64,000 nt of DNA from Paenibacillus xylanilyticus (lineage in GTDB: Bacteria; Bacillota; Bacilli; Paenibacillales; Paenibacillaceae). The DNA lies in contig NZ_JABMCB010000206.1 in NCBI RefSeq assembly GCF_013359935.1, forward strand, positions 248,001 through 312,000, given 5' to 3'. Shown here in pieces: positions 28,489-38,263 of this stretch; positions within the stretch are counted from its first letter, which is position 1, and every line of letters begins with the position of its first letter. A program made the position numbers and the translations under genes. The notes under the pieces were generated by a model. The model was not told where the DNA came from. It ran no database searches and saw only the letters and a list, made by a program, of their open reading frames with translations.

Positions 28489-29493
28489 GTGGCTTCTATC
28501 CATGATGTGGCCAAAGAAGCGGGCGTATCTGTTGCAACCGTTTCCAAAGTGCTGAACGATTATCCCGATGTAAGTGACAAAACTCGCAAAAAAGTCAATA
28601 TAGCCATCGAACTATTGAAATATCAACCAAATGTGGTGGCACGGGGACTTGTAAAACGCCGTTCTTGGACGGTGGGAGTACTGTTGACGGTTCCTTTTAC
28701 CAATCCATTTGTTTCGGAATTGCTTGAAGGCATCAAGACAGCACTTGAGAATAGCGGTTATGATCTTGTCCGATTGTCCACACGTTTCGATGATCCGGGG
28801 TACTCGTTTATCAAACACTGCCGCAGCCGGAATGTGGATGGCGTTGTTGTGTTCGGGGAAGGCAGAGACAACAAAAGTATCGAGGAATTGGTCCAAGCAG
28901 AGATTCCAACCATGTTTATTGACACGGACTTGTTTGGCAAACGGGCAGGGTATATTACTACGGACAACTCCAATGCGATTGCGATGAGCGTCAGACACCT
29001 GCATGAGCTGGGGCATCACAAAATCGCCTATATCTCGGGTACACTTGGACCGGCTGTAGCCAATCTTCGGCTGGAAGGGTACCGGGAAGGATTGCGTGAG
29101 TGCGGCATTCCGTACTCGACCGTATATCTGGAGGTATGTGACTATTCCTTTGAAGAGGGAAGTAAGGCAGCGAGACGATTGCTTGCATTGAAAGATCAAC
29201 CGACAGGAATCGTTTGTGCCTCGGACATGGCCGCATTTGGTGCGATCCATGAAATCGAGAAGCACGGCCTGAGTGTGCCTGAAGATATTTCCGTTGTTGG
29301 CTTCGATAATACGTATTATGCTCAAGTATTCAAGCCAGGGCTTACAACGATTAACCAAAATATTTATTCCATCGGCATCAAGTCGATTGAGTATCTGATT
29401 GCGATGATTGAGAATCCGGATTATTCTCCTCCGGTAGTTACAGAGCCATCCAATCTGGTTATTCGTCAAACCACTGCGCCTGTCAAAGCGTGA
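28489..29493 (+). CDS. LacI-family transcriptional regulator (orphan)
   Basis: The 334-residue regulator has helix-turn-helix IHDVAKEAGVSVATVSKVLN, hinge YQPNVVARGLV and a sugar-binding domain with SVVGFDNTYYAQVFKPGLTTI. GTG start. Neighbours are a globin sensor and a c-di-GMP protein, with no sugar genes, so its targets are probably elsewhere. It is similar in form to the operon regulator at 17729 but clearly a separate protein. Confidence 0.87.
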   Translation: MASIHDVAKEAGVSVATVSKVLNDYPDVSDKTRKKVNIAIELLKYQPNVVARGLVKRRSWTVGVLLTVPFTNPFVSELLEGIKTALENSGYDLVRLSTRFDDPGYSFIKHCRSRNVDGVVVFGEGRDNKSIEELVQAEIPTMFIDTDLFGKRAGYITTDNSNAIAMSVRHLHELGHHKIAYISGTLGPAVANLRLEGYREGLRECGIPYSTVYLEVCDYSFEEGSKAARRLLALKDQPTGIVCASDMAAFGAIHEIEKHGLSVPEDISVVGFDNTYYAQVFKPGLTTINQNIYSIGIKSIEYLIAMIENPDYSPPVVTEPSNLVIRQTTAPVKA

Positions 29494-29506
29494 GGATTTA
29501 CGAACC

Positions 29507-29535
29507 AAGCACAGCCGGTTGGGCTGTGCTTTTTT
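29507..29535 (+). terminator. Terminator after the orphan lacI gene
   Basis: AAGCACAGCC pairs with GGGCTGTGCTT and is followed by T residues. Confidence 0.85.
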
Positions 29536-29866
29536 GGTGTGATCATTTATTGGTCCTGTAACGTAAAAATATACGGAAGGGCTAGGAAGAAACGGTTATA
29601 GGATATATCACTGTAAATTTTAAGATTATTAACCTTAATAATCCTTCGTTTACTGGAAAAAAGTGTTGATTTCCGACTCTAGGACGTTTAGACTATACAC
29701 ATCACAAATAAACGGGTTTCTGATGTATGGCTGCGATGTTTTGAAAGTTAGTGGTCATTAGTCAAAATGATGCGAAGGGAGCGCCTGTCACCCGGACAGT
29801 GCGCCCCTTCTTTTTTACATTATGCCTACATACAACAAGATCTTCCCGGTTGAAAGGAAAGACGGA
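29536..29866 (+). promoter_or_regulatory. 331-bp leader of the MHYT-GGDEF-EAL gene with a terminator hairpin
   Basis: At 29775-29816 AAGGGAGCGC..TGTC pairs with GACA..GCGCCCCTT and is followed by TCTTTTTT, a complete intrinsic terminator sitting 51 bp before the GTG start of the downstream gene and after the previous gene's own terminator. Such an arrangement fits transcription attenuation. I could not match the upstream sequence to a c-di-GMP riboswitch or any other known class. Confidence 0.45.
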
Positions 29867-32350
29867 GTGGAACAACACATACATGGAACGTATAATTTGG
29901 AACTGGTTATTTTATCATACATTATCGCTGCCCTTGCTTCTTATGCTGCGCTTGACCTTGCCGGCCGCGTAAGTTTGGCCAAGGGAATGTCCAGAATCGT
30001 ATGGCTTACCAGCGGTGCTATGTCCATGGGACTTGGTATCTGGTCGATGCATTTTGTGGGCATGCTTGCGTTTGTCCTTCCCATGAATGTGTCCTATTCG
30101 ATGGACAAAGTCGTTCTGTCCGTCCTGCTCGTAGTGGCTGCATCGGGTATTGCGCTACACATTGCGGGGCGTAAGTCTGGCAATTTACGACAAATTATTG
30201 TTGCTGGTCTGCTTATGACAGCGGGGATCACCAGCATGCATTATGTGGGAATGGCTGCCATGTCGGTTCCGATTAGTTATGAGGCAGATAGAGTATTTGT
30301 ATCTGTACTGATTGCAGCAGGTGCTTCCTTTGCAGCATTATGGCTGATGTTTTCTTTGAGCCGGCATCAAACGCGGTTCACTTGGATGTACAAAATGGGT
30401 AGTGGGCTCATTATGGGGATCGGTATCACAGGCATGCATTATACAGGAATGTCAGCGGCACAATTTTATCACCATACGCATGTTCCGACGGCAAATTCCG
30501 TCATGCAGATTGAACCGGGATTATTGGCATATCTGATCGCAGCAGGTACGTTCATTACGCTTGGGTTTACACTTTTTGGGATTTATATTAATCAACGAAT
30601 GTCCATAAAGGATCAGCGAATTCGTGAAAATGAACAGTGGTATCAGGCTTTGTATGAAAACCATTCGGCTGCCATTATTTCGGTGGATAATGTGGGGATT
30701 GTCAAAGGCATAAATGCTGCGGTTACGCGTATTACAGGATATCCGGAGAGGGCGGTTATCCATCGCTCACTGGATGAAATTGTGAAGCACGTCAATATTC
30801 AATGGAGTTCCGAAGGGCTCCAGAGCTCGGGCTGGACAAATAGCAGTCTTGAACGTCGTTATTATACGGCAAGCATGAGAGGGTTTCATGGGCAGCATCT
30901 GGATTTGAGCATAAGTGTAGTGCCTGTATTAATTGAAGGCAATGATGTCGGCAGTCATATTTTGATCAAGGATATCACTGAGGAGAAGAGGGCGCAGGAA
31001 ACGATCCGTCATCAGGCTCTGCATGATCCGCTTACTGGACTGCCGAACAGACGTAAACTGGATGAGGTACTTGCCGAAACGATTGCATCTTCAGCAATAT
31101 CTCAAAGTTCGTTTGCCGTAATGGTGATGGATATCGACCGTTTCAAAATGATTAATGATTCACTGGGACATTCCATCGGGGACGTATTTCTAAGGGAAGT
31201 TAGCGACAGAATCCTTAAGGCGATCCGTATATCCGATTCAAAAGGCATGGATAATGTTATGCTGGCCCGTATGGGTGGGGACGAATTTACGCTGGTGGTT
31301 ACAAACGAGCAGGGGAATGTGGAACGTGTCACCAGCCTTGCGGAACAGATTGTTGGAGCCATCCAGCTGCCATATCGGTTAAAAGAGAATGACTTCTACG
31401 TTACAGCGAGTATCGGTATTGCCATGTATCCGGAACATGGAACAGAAGCGGATGCCCTGTTGAAACATGCGGATACTGCCATGTATGAAGTGAAGAAGAA
31501 TGGCAAAAACGGATTTCAGTTCTATACAACCGAGCTGGATTCGGAATTGTATGAGCGCATTGAACTGGAGGGATATCTTCGCAAAGCGCTGGAACGTAAT
31601 GAGATGGTGCTGTATTACCAGCCCCAGATTCGCACGGAGGATAGCCGGATGATCGGTGTGGAGGCTCTGATTCGCTGGAAGCATCCGCTCAAGGGGATTT
31701 TGGCACCCAATGTGTTCATTCCTCTTGCCGAGGAAACAGGCATTATTTATGACATAGGAAACTGGACTCTGCGTGAAGCCTGCAGGCAGATGAAACGATG
31801 GCATGCCAGCGGTGGTCCACTGATCCCGGTATCGGTTAACCTGTCCAGCCAGCAATTTCATCAGTCCAATCTGGTGGAGCAGGTTCAGAGTGCCCTTGCG
31901 GAAACGGGGTTGGAAGCCCGCTATCTGGAACTTGAAATAACGGAAAGCATGATGATGGATGCCTCAGTATCAACAGGCATACTAAATGAGCTTACTTCGC
32001 TTGGGGTCAAGATTAGTCTTGATGATTTTGGCACAGGATATAGCTCGCTGAGTTACTTGAAGCATTTTCCGATTCATAAGCTGAAGATTGATCGTTCGTT
32101 TGTTACGGACATTACGGAGAGCCAAAGTGACCAGGCTATTGTGGCAACCATCATAACCATGGCGCAGAATCTGAAAATGGATGTTATTGCCGAAGGGATT
32201 GAAACGAAAGGTCAGCTGGATATCCTGATGCAGAACGATTGCCGGGAAATCCAGGGATACTATTTCAGCCGTCCGCTGCCGGCAAATGAAGTGGAACATG
32301 ATTTCTTTGTGCCGCTGCGCCTGCAAGGAGACCCCATCAATCTTGGGTGA
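29867..32350 (+). CDS. MHYT-PAS-GGDEF-EAL cyclic-di-GMP turnover protein
   Basis: The 827-residue membrane protein has an N-terminal MHYT sensor of about seven helices with MHFVGM, MHYVGM and MHYTGM (proposed metal/gas binding), a PAS-like segment, an intact GGDEF domain (MGGDEF) and an intact EAL domain (GVEALIRW, DDFGTGYSSLSYL, AEGIE). It may both make and degrade c-di-GMP. I chose GTG at 29867, 7 nt after AAGGAA; an in-frame ATG at 29822 lies directly after a terminator hairpin with no ribosome binding site. Confidence 0.9.
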   Translation: MEQHIHGTYNLELVILSYIIAALASYAALDLAGRVSLAKGMSRIVWLTSGAMSMGLGIWSMHFVGMLAFVLPMNVSYSMDKVVLSVLLVVAASGIALHIAGRKSGNLRQIIVAGLLMTAGITSMHYVGMAAMSVPISYEADRVFVSVLIAAGASFAALWLMFSLSRHQTRFTWMYKMGSGLIMGIGITGMHYTGMSAAQFYHHTHVPTANSVMQIEPGLLAYLIAAGTFITLGFTLFGIYINQRMSIKDQRIRENEQWYQALYENHSAAIISVDNVGIVKGINAAVTRITGYPERAVIHRSLDEIVKHVNIQWSSEGLQSSGWTNSSLERRYYTASMRGFHGQHLDLSISVVPVLIEGNDVGSHILIKDITEEKRAQETIRHQALHDPLTGLPNRRKLDEVLAETIASSAISQSSFAVMVMDIDRFKMINDSLGHSIGDVFLREVSDRILKAIRISDSKGMDNVMLARMGGDEFTLVVTNEQGNVERVTSLAEQIVGAIQLPYRLKENDFYVTASIGIAMYPEHGTEADALLKHADTAMYEVKKNGKNGFQFYTTELDSELYERIELEGYLRKALERNEMVLYYQPQIRTEDSRMIGVEALIRWKHPLKGILAPNVFIPLAEETGIIYDIGNWTLREACRQMKRWHASGGPLIPVSVNLSSQQFHQSNLVEQVQSALAETGLEARYLELEITESMMMDASVSTGILNELTSLGVKISLDDFGTGYSSLSYLKHFPIHKLKIDRSFVTDITESQSDQAIVATIITMAQNLKMDVIAEGIETKGQLDILMQNDCREIQGYYFSRPLPANEVEHDFFVPLRLQGDPINLG

Positions 32351-32361
32351 GTTTAAATGCC

Positions 32362-32406
32362 AAGCGGCAAGTCCCCGCCATCTGCCAGGGACTTACCGCT
32401 TTTTTT
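32362..32406. terminator. Terminator between convergent genes
   Basis: AAGCGGCAAGTCCC pairs with GGGACTTACCGCTT and is followed by T residues; it lies between the c-di-GMP gene and spoVR. Confidence 0.8.
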
Positions 32407-32430
32407 GTCTTCCATTATATAGAAGGAAGT

Positions 32431-33867
32431 TTACATGAATTTGCGATGGTGCTTCTTGCCGTCATACGTAAACCAGATCGGTTTATCCTCGACGCGTGTC
32501 TCGACATGCACGGTTCGCCCCCAGAGCCGGTACAGATAAGGAAGGGTGCGTTCCATATATTTCAGATCGAGCTCAATGCCTTCATACTGGTGTTTGAGCA
32601 CAAGCTCACCGGTGCGCAGGTAGTCTGCATCCTGAACGACCAGATACGGAGATCCTCCGTTAATGCGTGAAAAGACGAGCTGATCGCGTATGTTTTCCCA
32701 AGACTTGTCGGTAATTTTCCAGTCCGGGCCTTTTTTCTCGAATACGTAGAGGTCGAGGTCTTCGGTTAGCTGCTTGGTCATGTAATTTCGGATGAAAGAG
32801 GTATCGGAATCAAATTCACGAACCTCGAACATTTTGGCTCGGCCTTGGCCGGGTTTACGGCCCCAACGCTCCTGCTCTTCCCTGGACGGGTGATCCCAGC
32901 GGCGTTCAATATCCTCAAAAATTTTAAGCCCCAAATAGTAGGGATTCAAACTTTGTTTGGAAGGCTGCACGACAGAAGAGTTCAATTTGGCAAATTCGAT
33001 CGTGTCTTCACTACTCAGGTCCAGCTCGCGTATAATGCGTTGATGCCAGTACGAAGCCCAGCCTTCGTTCATGATTTTGGTTTCCATTTGTGGCCAGAAA
33101 TACAGCATTTCTTCACGCATCATACTCATGATATCCCGCTGCCAATCCGTCAACACTTCCGAGAACTCCTGAATAAACCACATGATGTCTTTTTCCGGTT
33201 CTGGTGGGAAGTGATGAACCTGTATTCCTTCAGCAGGGGACTCCTCGTTCTGCACATCATCAAGCGACCATAAGTCGTCATAACGTCCTTCCGGACGTGG
33301 TGGTTTTTCACCACGCTGCTCCCGCATTTTCATCTCCATATAGCGTTGTTTGTCCAAATGACGGGGTTTGATGAGTTGGGGGTCCACATGTTCCTGAATG
33401 GCAATAACGGCATCAATGAACGCCTCAACTGCTTCAGTCCCATACTCCATTTCGTAGTTGCTGATCCGGTCCGCCGTGGCGGCCATGCTTTCGACCATAT
33501 TGCGGTTCGATTTGGAGAAACGGGCATTATTTTTGAAAAAGTCACAGTGCGCCAGCACGTGTGCGACAATCAGCTTGTTCTGAATAAGCGAGTTTCCATC
33601 CAGCAGGAAGGCGTAACAAGGATTCGAATTGATAACAAGCTCATAGATTTTACTGAGACCAAAATCATACTGCATCTTCATTTTATGAAAAGTTTTTCCG
33701 AAGCTCCAGTGACTGAACCGGGTTGGCATCCCGTAAGCCCCAAAAGTGTAAATAATGTCTGCGGGGCATATTTCATAACGCATTGGATAATAATCGAGAC
33801 CGAATCCATCGGCAATCTCCATAATCTCGGCAATGGCGTATTCAAGGTCGCGGATTTCATCTGTCAT
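32431..33867 (-). CDS. spoVR: SpoVR family protein
   Basis: The 478-residue protein belongs to the SpoVR/YcgB family (conserved [43 protein letters not shown]). In B. subtilis it is needed for proper spore cortex formation; in enterics it is co-regulated with YeaG/YeaH. The start overlaps the yhbH stop by 4 bp, so the pair is translationally coupled. Confidence 0.93.
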   Translation of the reverse strand: MTDEIRDLEYAIAEIMEIADGFGLDYYPMRYEICPADIIYTFGAYGMPTRFSHWSFGKTFHKMKMQYDFGLSKIYELVINSNPCYAFLLDGNSLIQNKLIVAHVLAHCDFFKNNARFSKSNRNMVESMAATADRISNYEMEYGTEAVEAFIDAVIAIQEHVDPQLIKPRHLDKQRYMEMKMREQRGEKPPRPEGRYDDLWSLDDVQNEESPAEGIQVHHFPPEPEKDIMWFIQEFSEVLTDWQRDIMSMMREEMLYFWPQMETKIMNEGWASYWHQRIIRELDLSSEDTIEFAKLNSSVVQPSKQSLNPYYLGLKIFEDIERRWDHPSREEQERWGRKPGQGRAKMFEVREFDSDTSFIRNYMTKQLTEDLDLYVFEKKGPDWKITDKSWENIRDQLVFSRINGGSPYLVVQDADYLRTGELVLKHQYEGIELDLKYMERTLPYLYRLWGRTVHVETRVEDKPIWFTYDGKKHHRKFM

Positions 33868-35030
33868 CTTACGCTGCCTCCTTCCCGTTTCTGGAAAAAG
33901 CTGCGCAAAGCTTTGTACACTTCGCCTTTTTCTTTGATTACATAGTACATAAACTGATCCATCTTAATATGACGATACGCCGACATTAATGTGCTGCTGC
34001 GATTATATTGATTGACCTCGCCATATCCAAACATGTTGCTGCGTTTCATCAACTCACCGATCAGTTTTACGCAGCGCTCGTTATCCGAGGTGAGGTTATC
34101 GCCATCCGAGAAATGAAAAGGGTAGATGTTGTAGCTTGAAGGCGGGTAACGCCGGTCGATGATATCAAGGGCCTTCATATATACAGAGGAGCAGATGGTG
34201 CCTCCGCTCTCGCCACGGGTGAAAAATTCTTCCTCCGTCACTTCTTTGGCTTCTGTGTGATGGGCAAGAAATACAATCTCAACCTTTTCGTACTGACGAC
34301 GCAGAAACCGGGTCATCCAGAAGAAGAAGCTGCGAGCGCAGTATTTTTCAAAGGAACCCATCGATCCGGATGTATCCATCATGGCGATAATAACGGCATT
34401 GGACTGCGGAATAATTTTGTCTTCCCACGTCTTGTAACGCAGATCATCCGGACTGATATGGTGAATGCCCGGATTGCCCGTTGTGGCATTGCGACGCAGA
34501 TTCTCCAGAATGGTGCGTTTCTTGTCAATGTTGGACTGCATGCCTTTTTTGCGGATATCGTTGAAAACAACCGTGTGGGTTTCGATTTGATCCTTATCTT
34601 TCTGCTTCAGATCCGGAAGCTCCAGTTCGGAGAACAGCATATCTTCCAGTTCTTCAATGCTCACTTCGGCTTCTACAATATCATGACCAGGCTGATCGCC
34701 GGCTTTTTCGCCTTTACCCGGCTTTTGCGAGGCAGGATCACGACCGATGACATCTCCGACCTGACTGTCACCGTCGCCTTGACCGACATGTTTTTGCTTT
34801 TGGTAGTTATACACAAAACGGTACTCATCCAGACTGCGGATTGGTACCTTAATGATTTGTTGTCCATCGGACATGATAATGTTTTCTTCTGTAATCAGAT
34901 CAGGCAGATTTTGCTTAATGACATCTTTAACCTTTTGCTGATGGCGCTGCTGGTCCTGGTACCCTTTGCGGTGAAGCGACCAATCTTCCCGGGATACGAC
35001 GAACGAGTAAGGCTGGTGTGAATTTGACAT
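33864..35030 (-). CDS. yhbH: YhbH/YeaH (UPF0229, DUF444) VWA-domain protein
   Basis: The 388-residue protein has a C-terminal von Willebrand A domain with the MIDAS motif MDTSGSMGS and an N-terminal DUF444 region with a Lys/Gln/Asp-rich linker. It works with PrkA and SpoVR in sporulation or stress. The ATG at 35030 follows GGGGGTG; a slightly earlier in-frame ATG (35045) overlaps that site. Together with prkA at 25216 all three members of the module are in the window. Confidence 0.92.
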   Translation of the reverse strand: MSNSHQPYSFVVSREDWSLHRKGYQDQQRHQQKVKDVIKQNLPDLITEENIIMSDGQQIIKVPIRSLDEYRFVYNYQKQKHVGQGDGDSQVGDVIGRDPASQKPGKGEKAGDQPGHDIVEAEVSIEELEDMLFSELELPDLKQKDKDQIETHTVVFNDIRKKGMQSNIDKKRTILENLRRNATTGNPGIHHISPDDLRYKTWEDKIIPQSNAVIIAMMDTSGSMGSFEKYCARSFFFWMTRFLRRQYEKVEIVFLAHHTEAKEVTEEEFFTRGESGGTICSSVYMKALDIIDRRYPPSSYNIYPFHFSDGDNLTSDNERCVKLIGELMKRSNMFGYGEVNQYNRSSTLMSAYRHIKMDQFMYYVIKEKGEVYKALRSFFQKREGGSVR

Positions 35031-35289
35031 GTAGGCACCCCCCATTGATTACGCGGCACAGTTTGGCCTGTCGGTAATTAAGTATATTCACGGGCGGTGA
35101 CGATATGTGATGCGAGAGGAGATAAAATGATACAATTATGCGACTGCGTTTTTGGATGCAGCTCCAAATGCCTGCCGTATGCCGAACTTTTTACAGAAAC
35201 GATGAACAAGCGTGACAAACTTCCTTTACAATAAAAACAGGCATTGAATTGGCATTCTGTCACGGATGCATGCAAAGGAAGGATCTGAC

Positions 35290-36627
35290 TTGGATAAACG
35301 GGCAGTTAAAGCTTGGATTATGTATGACTGGGCCAATTCCGCATACGCAACGACGGTGCTGGCCGCGGTACTCCCTGTCTTCTATGCATCGGTAGCGGCA
35401 GCAACTCTGGATGCAGACACAGCCGCATCTTATCTGGCCTACACGCATTCGGTCGGAATGTTATGTGTAGCCTTGTTAACCCCGCTGCTGGGAGCACTAT
35501 CTGATTTATCCGGCCGCAAAGGGGATTTTCTACGGGTATTTGCTATAACTGGAATGATTGCAACCCTTGGTTTCAGCGCGGTTGGAGAAGGGGACTGGCT
35601 GCTTGCTTCTGCCTTGCTTGTCATCTCGACCATAGGATTTGCGGGTGGTAATACCTTCTACGATGCCATGCTGCCTGATCTGGTGGCTGCAGACCGCAGG
35701 GATATGATCTCGTCCAAAGGGTATGCGTATGGTTACATTGGTGGTGGATTGCTTCTGGCCATCAACATGCTCATGATTCAGCAGCCTGGCTGGTTTGGCA
35801 TGGGGAGCACCCTGGCAGGTACCAGACTCGCCTTTATTTCTGTAGCGCTCTGGTGGCTGTTATTCTCAATCCCACTGTTCCGTCATGCTCCCCGTCGTCC
35901 TGCTGCACCGAACATGCCTGGATCCTGGAAAGGTTATGCAGAGGTAGGGATGCGAAGGTTGCGTCAAACCTTTCGCCAGATGCTGCGTTTTCCCCAGCTG
36001 ATTCGGATGCTGGTGGCTTTTTGGTTTTTCAATGATGGGATTAATACGATCATATTGATGGCGACCATCTATGGGACAAGTATCGGAATCGGGACAGCTG
36101 ATCTGATGCTTGCGCTGCTGCTCACCCAATTCATCGGTTTCCCTTGCACATTGCTGCTGGGTGCGTGGGCACAACGCTGGGGAGCGAAGCAGGTACTGAT
36201 GTTAAGTTTGTCTATCTACATATGTATTGTCATACTCGGATATTTTATGACGGAAGCGATCCATTTCTACTTGCTTGCGGGTCTGGTTGGCGTCGTACAA
36301 GGAGTCAGTCAATCGACTGCCCGCTCACTGTTCAGCAACCTGATGCCTTCTGGCAGAACAGGAGAGTATTTTGGCTTCGTAAATATTACTGGCAAATTCT
36401 CATCCATTTTTGGCCCATTTGTCTTTGGCTGGGTAGGTCAGATTACGGGTTCAAGCCGTTGGGGTATTCTTTCCCTGCTCTTTTTCTTCATTGCGGGTAT
36501 GGCTGTTTTGATGACAGTAAAAGTCAAGCAGGGCATGAACGACGCACTTGAAGCAGATCGGGAGGATAACCGCATTTTGGAGGGAACCGTGCATTTCCAT
36601 GGAGCGAATGCTGGACATAGCGGGTAA
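35290..36627 (+). CDS. MFS transporter, UMF1/Atg22-like family
   Basis: The 445-residue protein has about 12 membrane helices. Motifs AWIMYDWANSAYATT at the N-terminus and GALSDLSGRKG between helices 2 and 3 are typical of the UMF1 group, related to yeast Atg22. I chose TTG at 35290 because AAGGAAGGA lies 6 nt upstream; an ATG at 35266 precedes that site. Substrate unknown, possibly amino acids or small organic solutes. Confidence 0.82.
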   Translation: MDKRAVKAWIMYDWANSAYATTVLAAVLPVFYASVAAATLDADTAASYLAYTHSVGMLCVALLTPLLGALSDLSGRKGDFLRVFAITGMIATLGFSAVGEGDWLLASALLVISTIGFAGGNTFYDAMLPDLVAADRRDMISSKGYAYGYIGGGLLLAINMLMIQQPGWFGMGSTLAGTRLAFISVALWWLLFSIPLFRHAPRRPAAPNMPGSWKGYAEVGMRRLRQTFRQMLRFPQLIRMLVAFWFFNDGINTIILMATIYGTSIGIGTADLMLALLLTQFIGFPCTLLLGAWAQRWGAKQVLMLSLSIYICIVILGYFMTEAIHFYLLAGLVGVVQGVSQSTARSLFSNLMPSGRTGEYFGFVNITGKFSSIFGPFVFGWVGQITGSSRWGILSLLFFFIAGMAVLMTVKVKQGMNDALEADREDNRILEGTVHFHGANAGHSG

Positions 36628-36665
36628 TATTCCTTTATTTCAAGAAAACATAATAAAGAAATAGC

Positions 36666-36705
36666 AACTCCGGGTCTGTTCGCAAGAGACAGATTCGGAG
36701 TTTTT
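36666..36705 (+). terminator. Terminator after the MFS gene
   Basis: AACTCCG..GTCTGT pairs with ACAGA..CGGAGTT and is followed by TTT. It isolates the lasso operon from upstream transcription. Confidence 0.8.
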
Positions 36706-36823
36706 CATGTTTGTGCACAGTCATATTGGAGAGGGGCAGTGGAATAAGTATGAAGTGCTGAACTGATCCGGATGAGAATAGAGTGAAACGAAAAGGAAAT
36801 TATGAAAAAGTGAAAATAAAAGA

Positions 36824-36852
36824 TTGACATGATACATTTTGTATCATAGAGT
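36824..36852 (+). promoter_or_regulatory. Sigma-A promoter of the lasso peptide operon
   Basis: A perfect TTGACA (36824-36829) and TAGAGT (36847-36852) are separated by exactly 17 bp. The leader before the first gene is about 140 nt long. Confidence 0.65.
36830..36846. promoter_or_regulatory. Palindromic operator filling the promoter spacer
   Basis: TGATACATTTTGTATCA is a perfect inverted repeat (7-bp arms, 3-bp centre) that occupies the entire spacer. A dimer bound there would block RNA polymerase, or a MerR-like protein could distort the spacer. No regulator gene is next to the cluster. Confidence 0.65.
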
Positions 36853-36997
36853 AAAACTATGAATACACAACGTATCTAAAAGGTGTCGAAACTTCATAGA
36901 ATTGCGATTGTACATCTTCTGTTTCAACAAAAAAAGGATGAGAATTCGATGATACCAACTGCATGCTCATTATATTTGGACAGAGGAGGAGATGCCA

Positions 36998-38263
36998 GTG
37001 GTAGATGTTCAAGGTAACGGACTTGTCTTTTTACTCTGTGTCCCTCGTAGTGGAAGCTCACTCTCCACCGTTATGCTGCAAAACCACAGCCGCATATTTG
37101 CAACACAGGAAATGTGGTTTCTGATGAGCCTGGTGGATCTGTCAAAAGCGGATGCTCGTCCTTACGGAGGAAGCCCCATTATTCGTCAATTTTATAGTGC
37201 CATGGTCTCGGATGACGTATTTGAGAAGGCATGCAGGAGCTTTGCTCTTGAAATATATAACGGATTTCTGCAGGGAAACGGAGCAGATTTCGTTGTCGAT
37301 AAATCTCCGCGTTATTATTACATGCTTGAATGGCTGGATCGACTTTTTCCAGAGTCCAAGCGCATCCATCTTCAGCGTAATCCACTTTCCATCGCTGCTT
37401 CCTACAAGAAAGTAAACCGTAACAATGGAGAAGGGTTTAATCTAATTAGCAGTCTGCAAAGTCCAAACATGAATATGAAGGCCGTCGATCTAACACTCGG
37501 ATTACTTCGGTTAAATGATTATTTCGCAGTACAACATGCGAACGCGTATGAGCTCCGATATGAACAGCTGGTCTCCCAACCGAGAGAGGAACTGGAGAAG
37601 TTATGCGAATTTCTCGGTGTTGGATATGAACAGGGCATGGAGCAATATGGTCGTCATGTGGAAAGTACGAAATCCAATATGTTCTACAGCATGGGGGTCG
37701 GCGACCCATTTTTGTCCACACATCAAGAAGCACACAAAAATTCTGTTAACAACTGGAAAAGTATACTGGATGCTTCTGAAGTAGAAACATACTGCCGCGT
37801 ACTGGGCGCAGACGTATTTCACCGCATGGGTTACTCTGAACAGCTGCATGAGGCAGAACAATGGACAGGGGTCCGTTACGAAGCTGACCCGGATCAGGAA
37901 GTCATTGAACGACTAAGCCGTCAGTTTACGGAAGCAACAGGCTGCATATGGCAGCCGCATTATCACATACAGGGAGCTTCTTCTGCAGGTACACCGATAA
38001 ATGAGGTCCATGGAATTACCAATCAGTCCGAGCCGAATACAGATCCGACACTGGCTGCACTCGCAACGATCAGACAACTGGAAGCTGCACTCCGTGCAGC
38101 AGATAACCGATTGGAGCGAGGCTACAGTGAACGGGAACGATTGAAGCAGCAGCTGGCTTCTGCTCACAGCAAGCTTCAGCGAATTAAATCCTGGATACCC
38201 TTTGGACAGCAAATCAGTGCCTGGGCATCCCAGCGCAAGATACTTCGGGGAGGAAAGTCATGA
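36998..38263 (+). CDS. Sulfotransferase (PAPS-dependent) of the lasso cluster
   Basis: The 421-residue protein has the 5'-phosphosulfate loop PRSGSS (16-21) and the 3'-phosphate motif R127-NPLSIAAS135, the two PAPS-binding elements of the sulfotransferase superfamily. A C-terminal stretch of about 70 residues is a predicted coiled coil (LAALATIRQLEAALRAADNR onward) that could hold a partner. The GTG at 36998 is 8 nt from AGGAGG; the ATG at 36992 is only 2 nt away. Its stop overlaps the cyclase start (ATGA), so it belongs to the lasso operon. Target inferred to be the lasso peptide; Tyr, Ser or Thr hydroxyls are candidates. Confidence 0.85.
   Translation: MVDVQGNGLVFLLCVPRSGSSLSTVMLQNHSRIFATQEMWFLMSLVDLSKADARPYGGSPIIRQFYSAMVSDDVFEKACRSFALEIYNGFLQGNGADFVVDKSPRYYYMLEWLDRLFPESKRIHLQRNPLSIAASYKKVNRNNGEGFNLISSLQSPNMNMKAVDLTLGLLRLNDYFAVQHANAYELRYEQLVSQPREELEKLCEFLGVGYEQGMEQYGRHVESTKSNMFYSMGVGDPFLSTHQEAHKNSVNNWKSILDASEVETYCRVLGADVFHRMGYSEQLHEAEQWTGVRYEADPDQEVIERLSRQFTEATGCIWQPHYHIQGASSAGTPINEVHGITNQSEPNTDPTLAALATIRQLEAALRAADNRLERGYSERERLKQQLASAHSKLQRIKSWIPFGQQISAWASQRKILRGGKS

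Noticed and set aside
29640-29820. c-di-GMP riboswitch upstream of the MHYT-GGDEF-EAL gene
   Set aside because: The conserved core sequences of the known c-di-GMP-I and -II classes could not be found; only a terminator hairpin is clear.
34257-35021. 254-codon plus-strand frame inside yhbH
   Set aside because: Antisense to a clear VWA-domain gene with conserved motifs.
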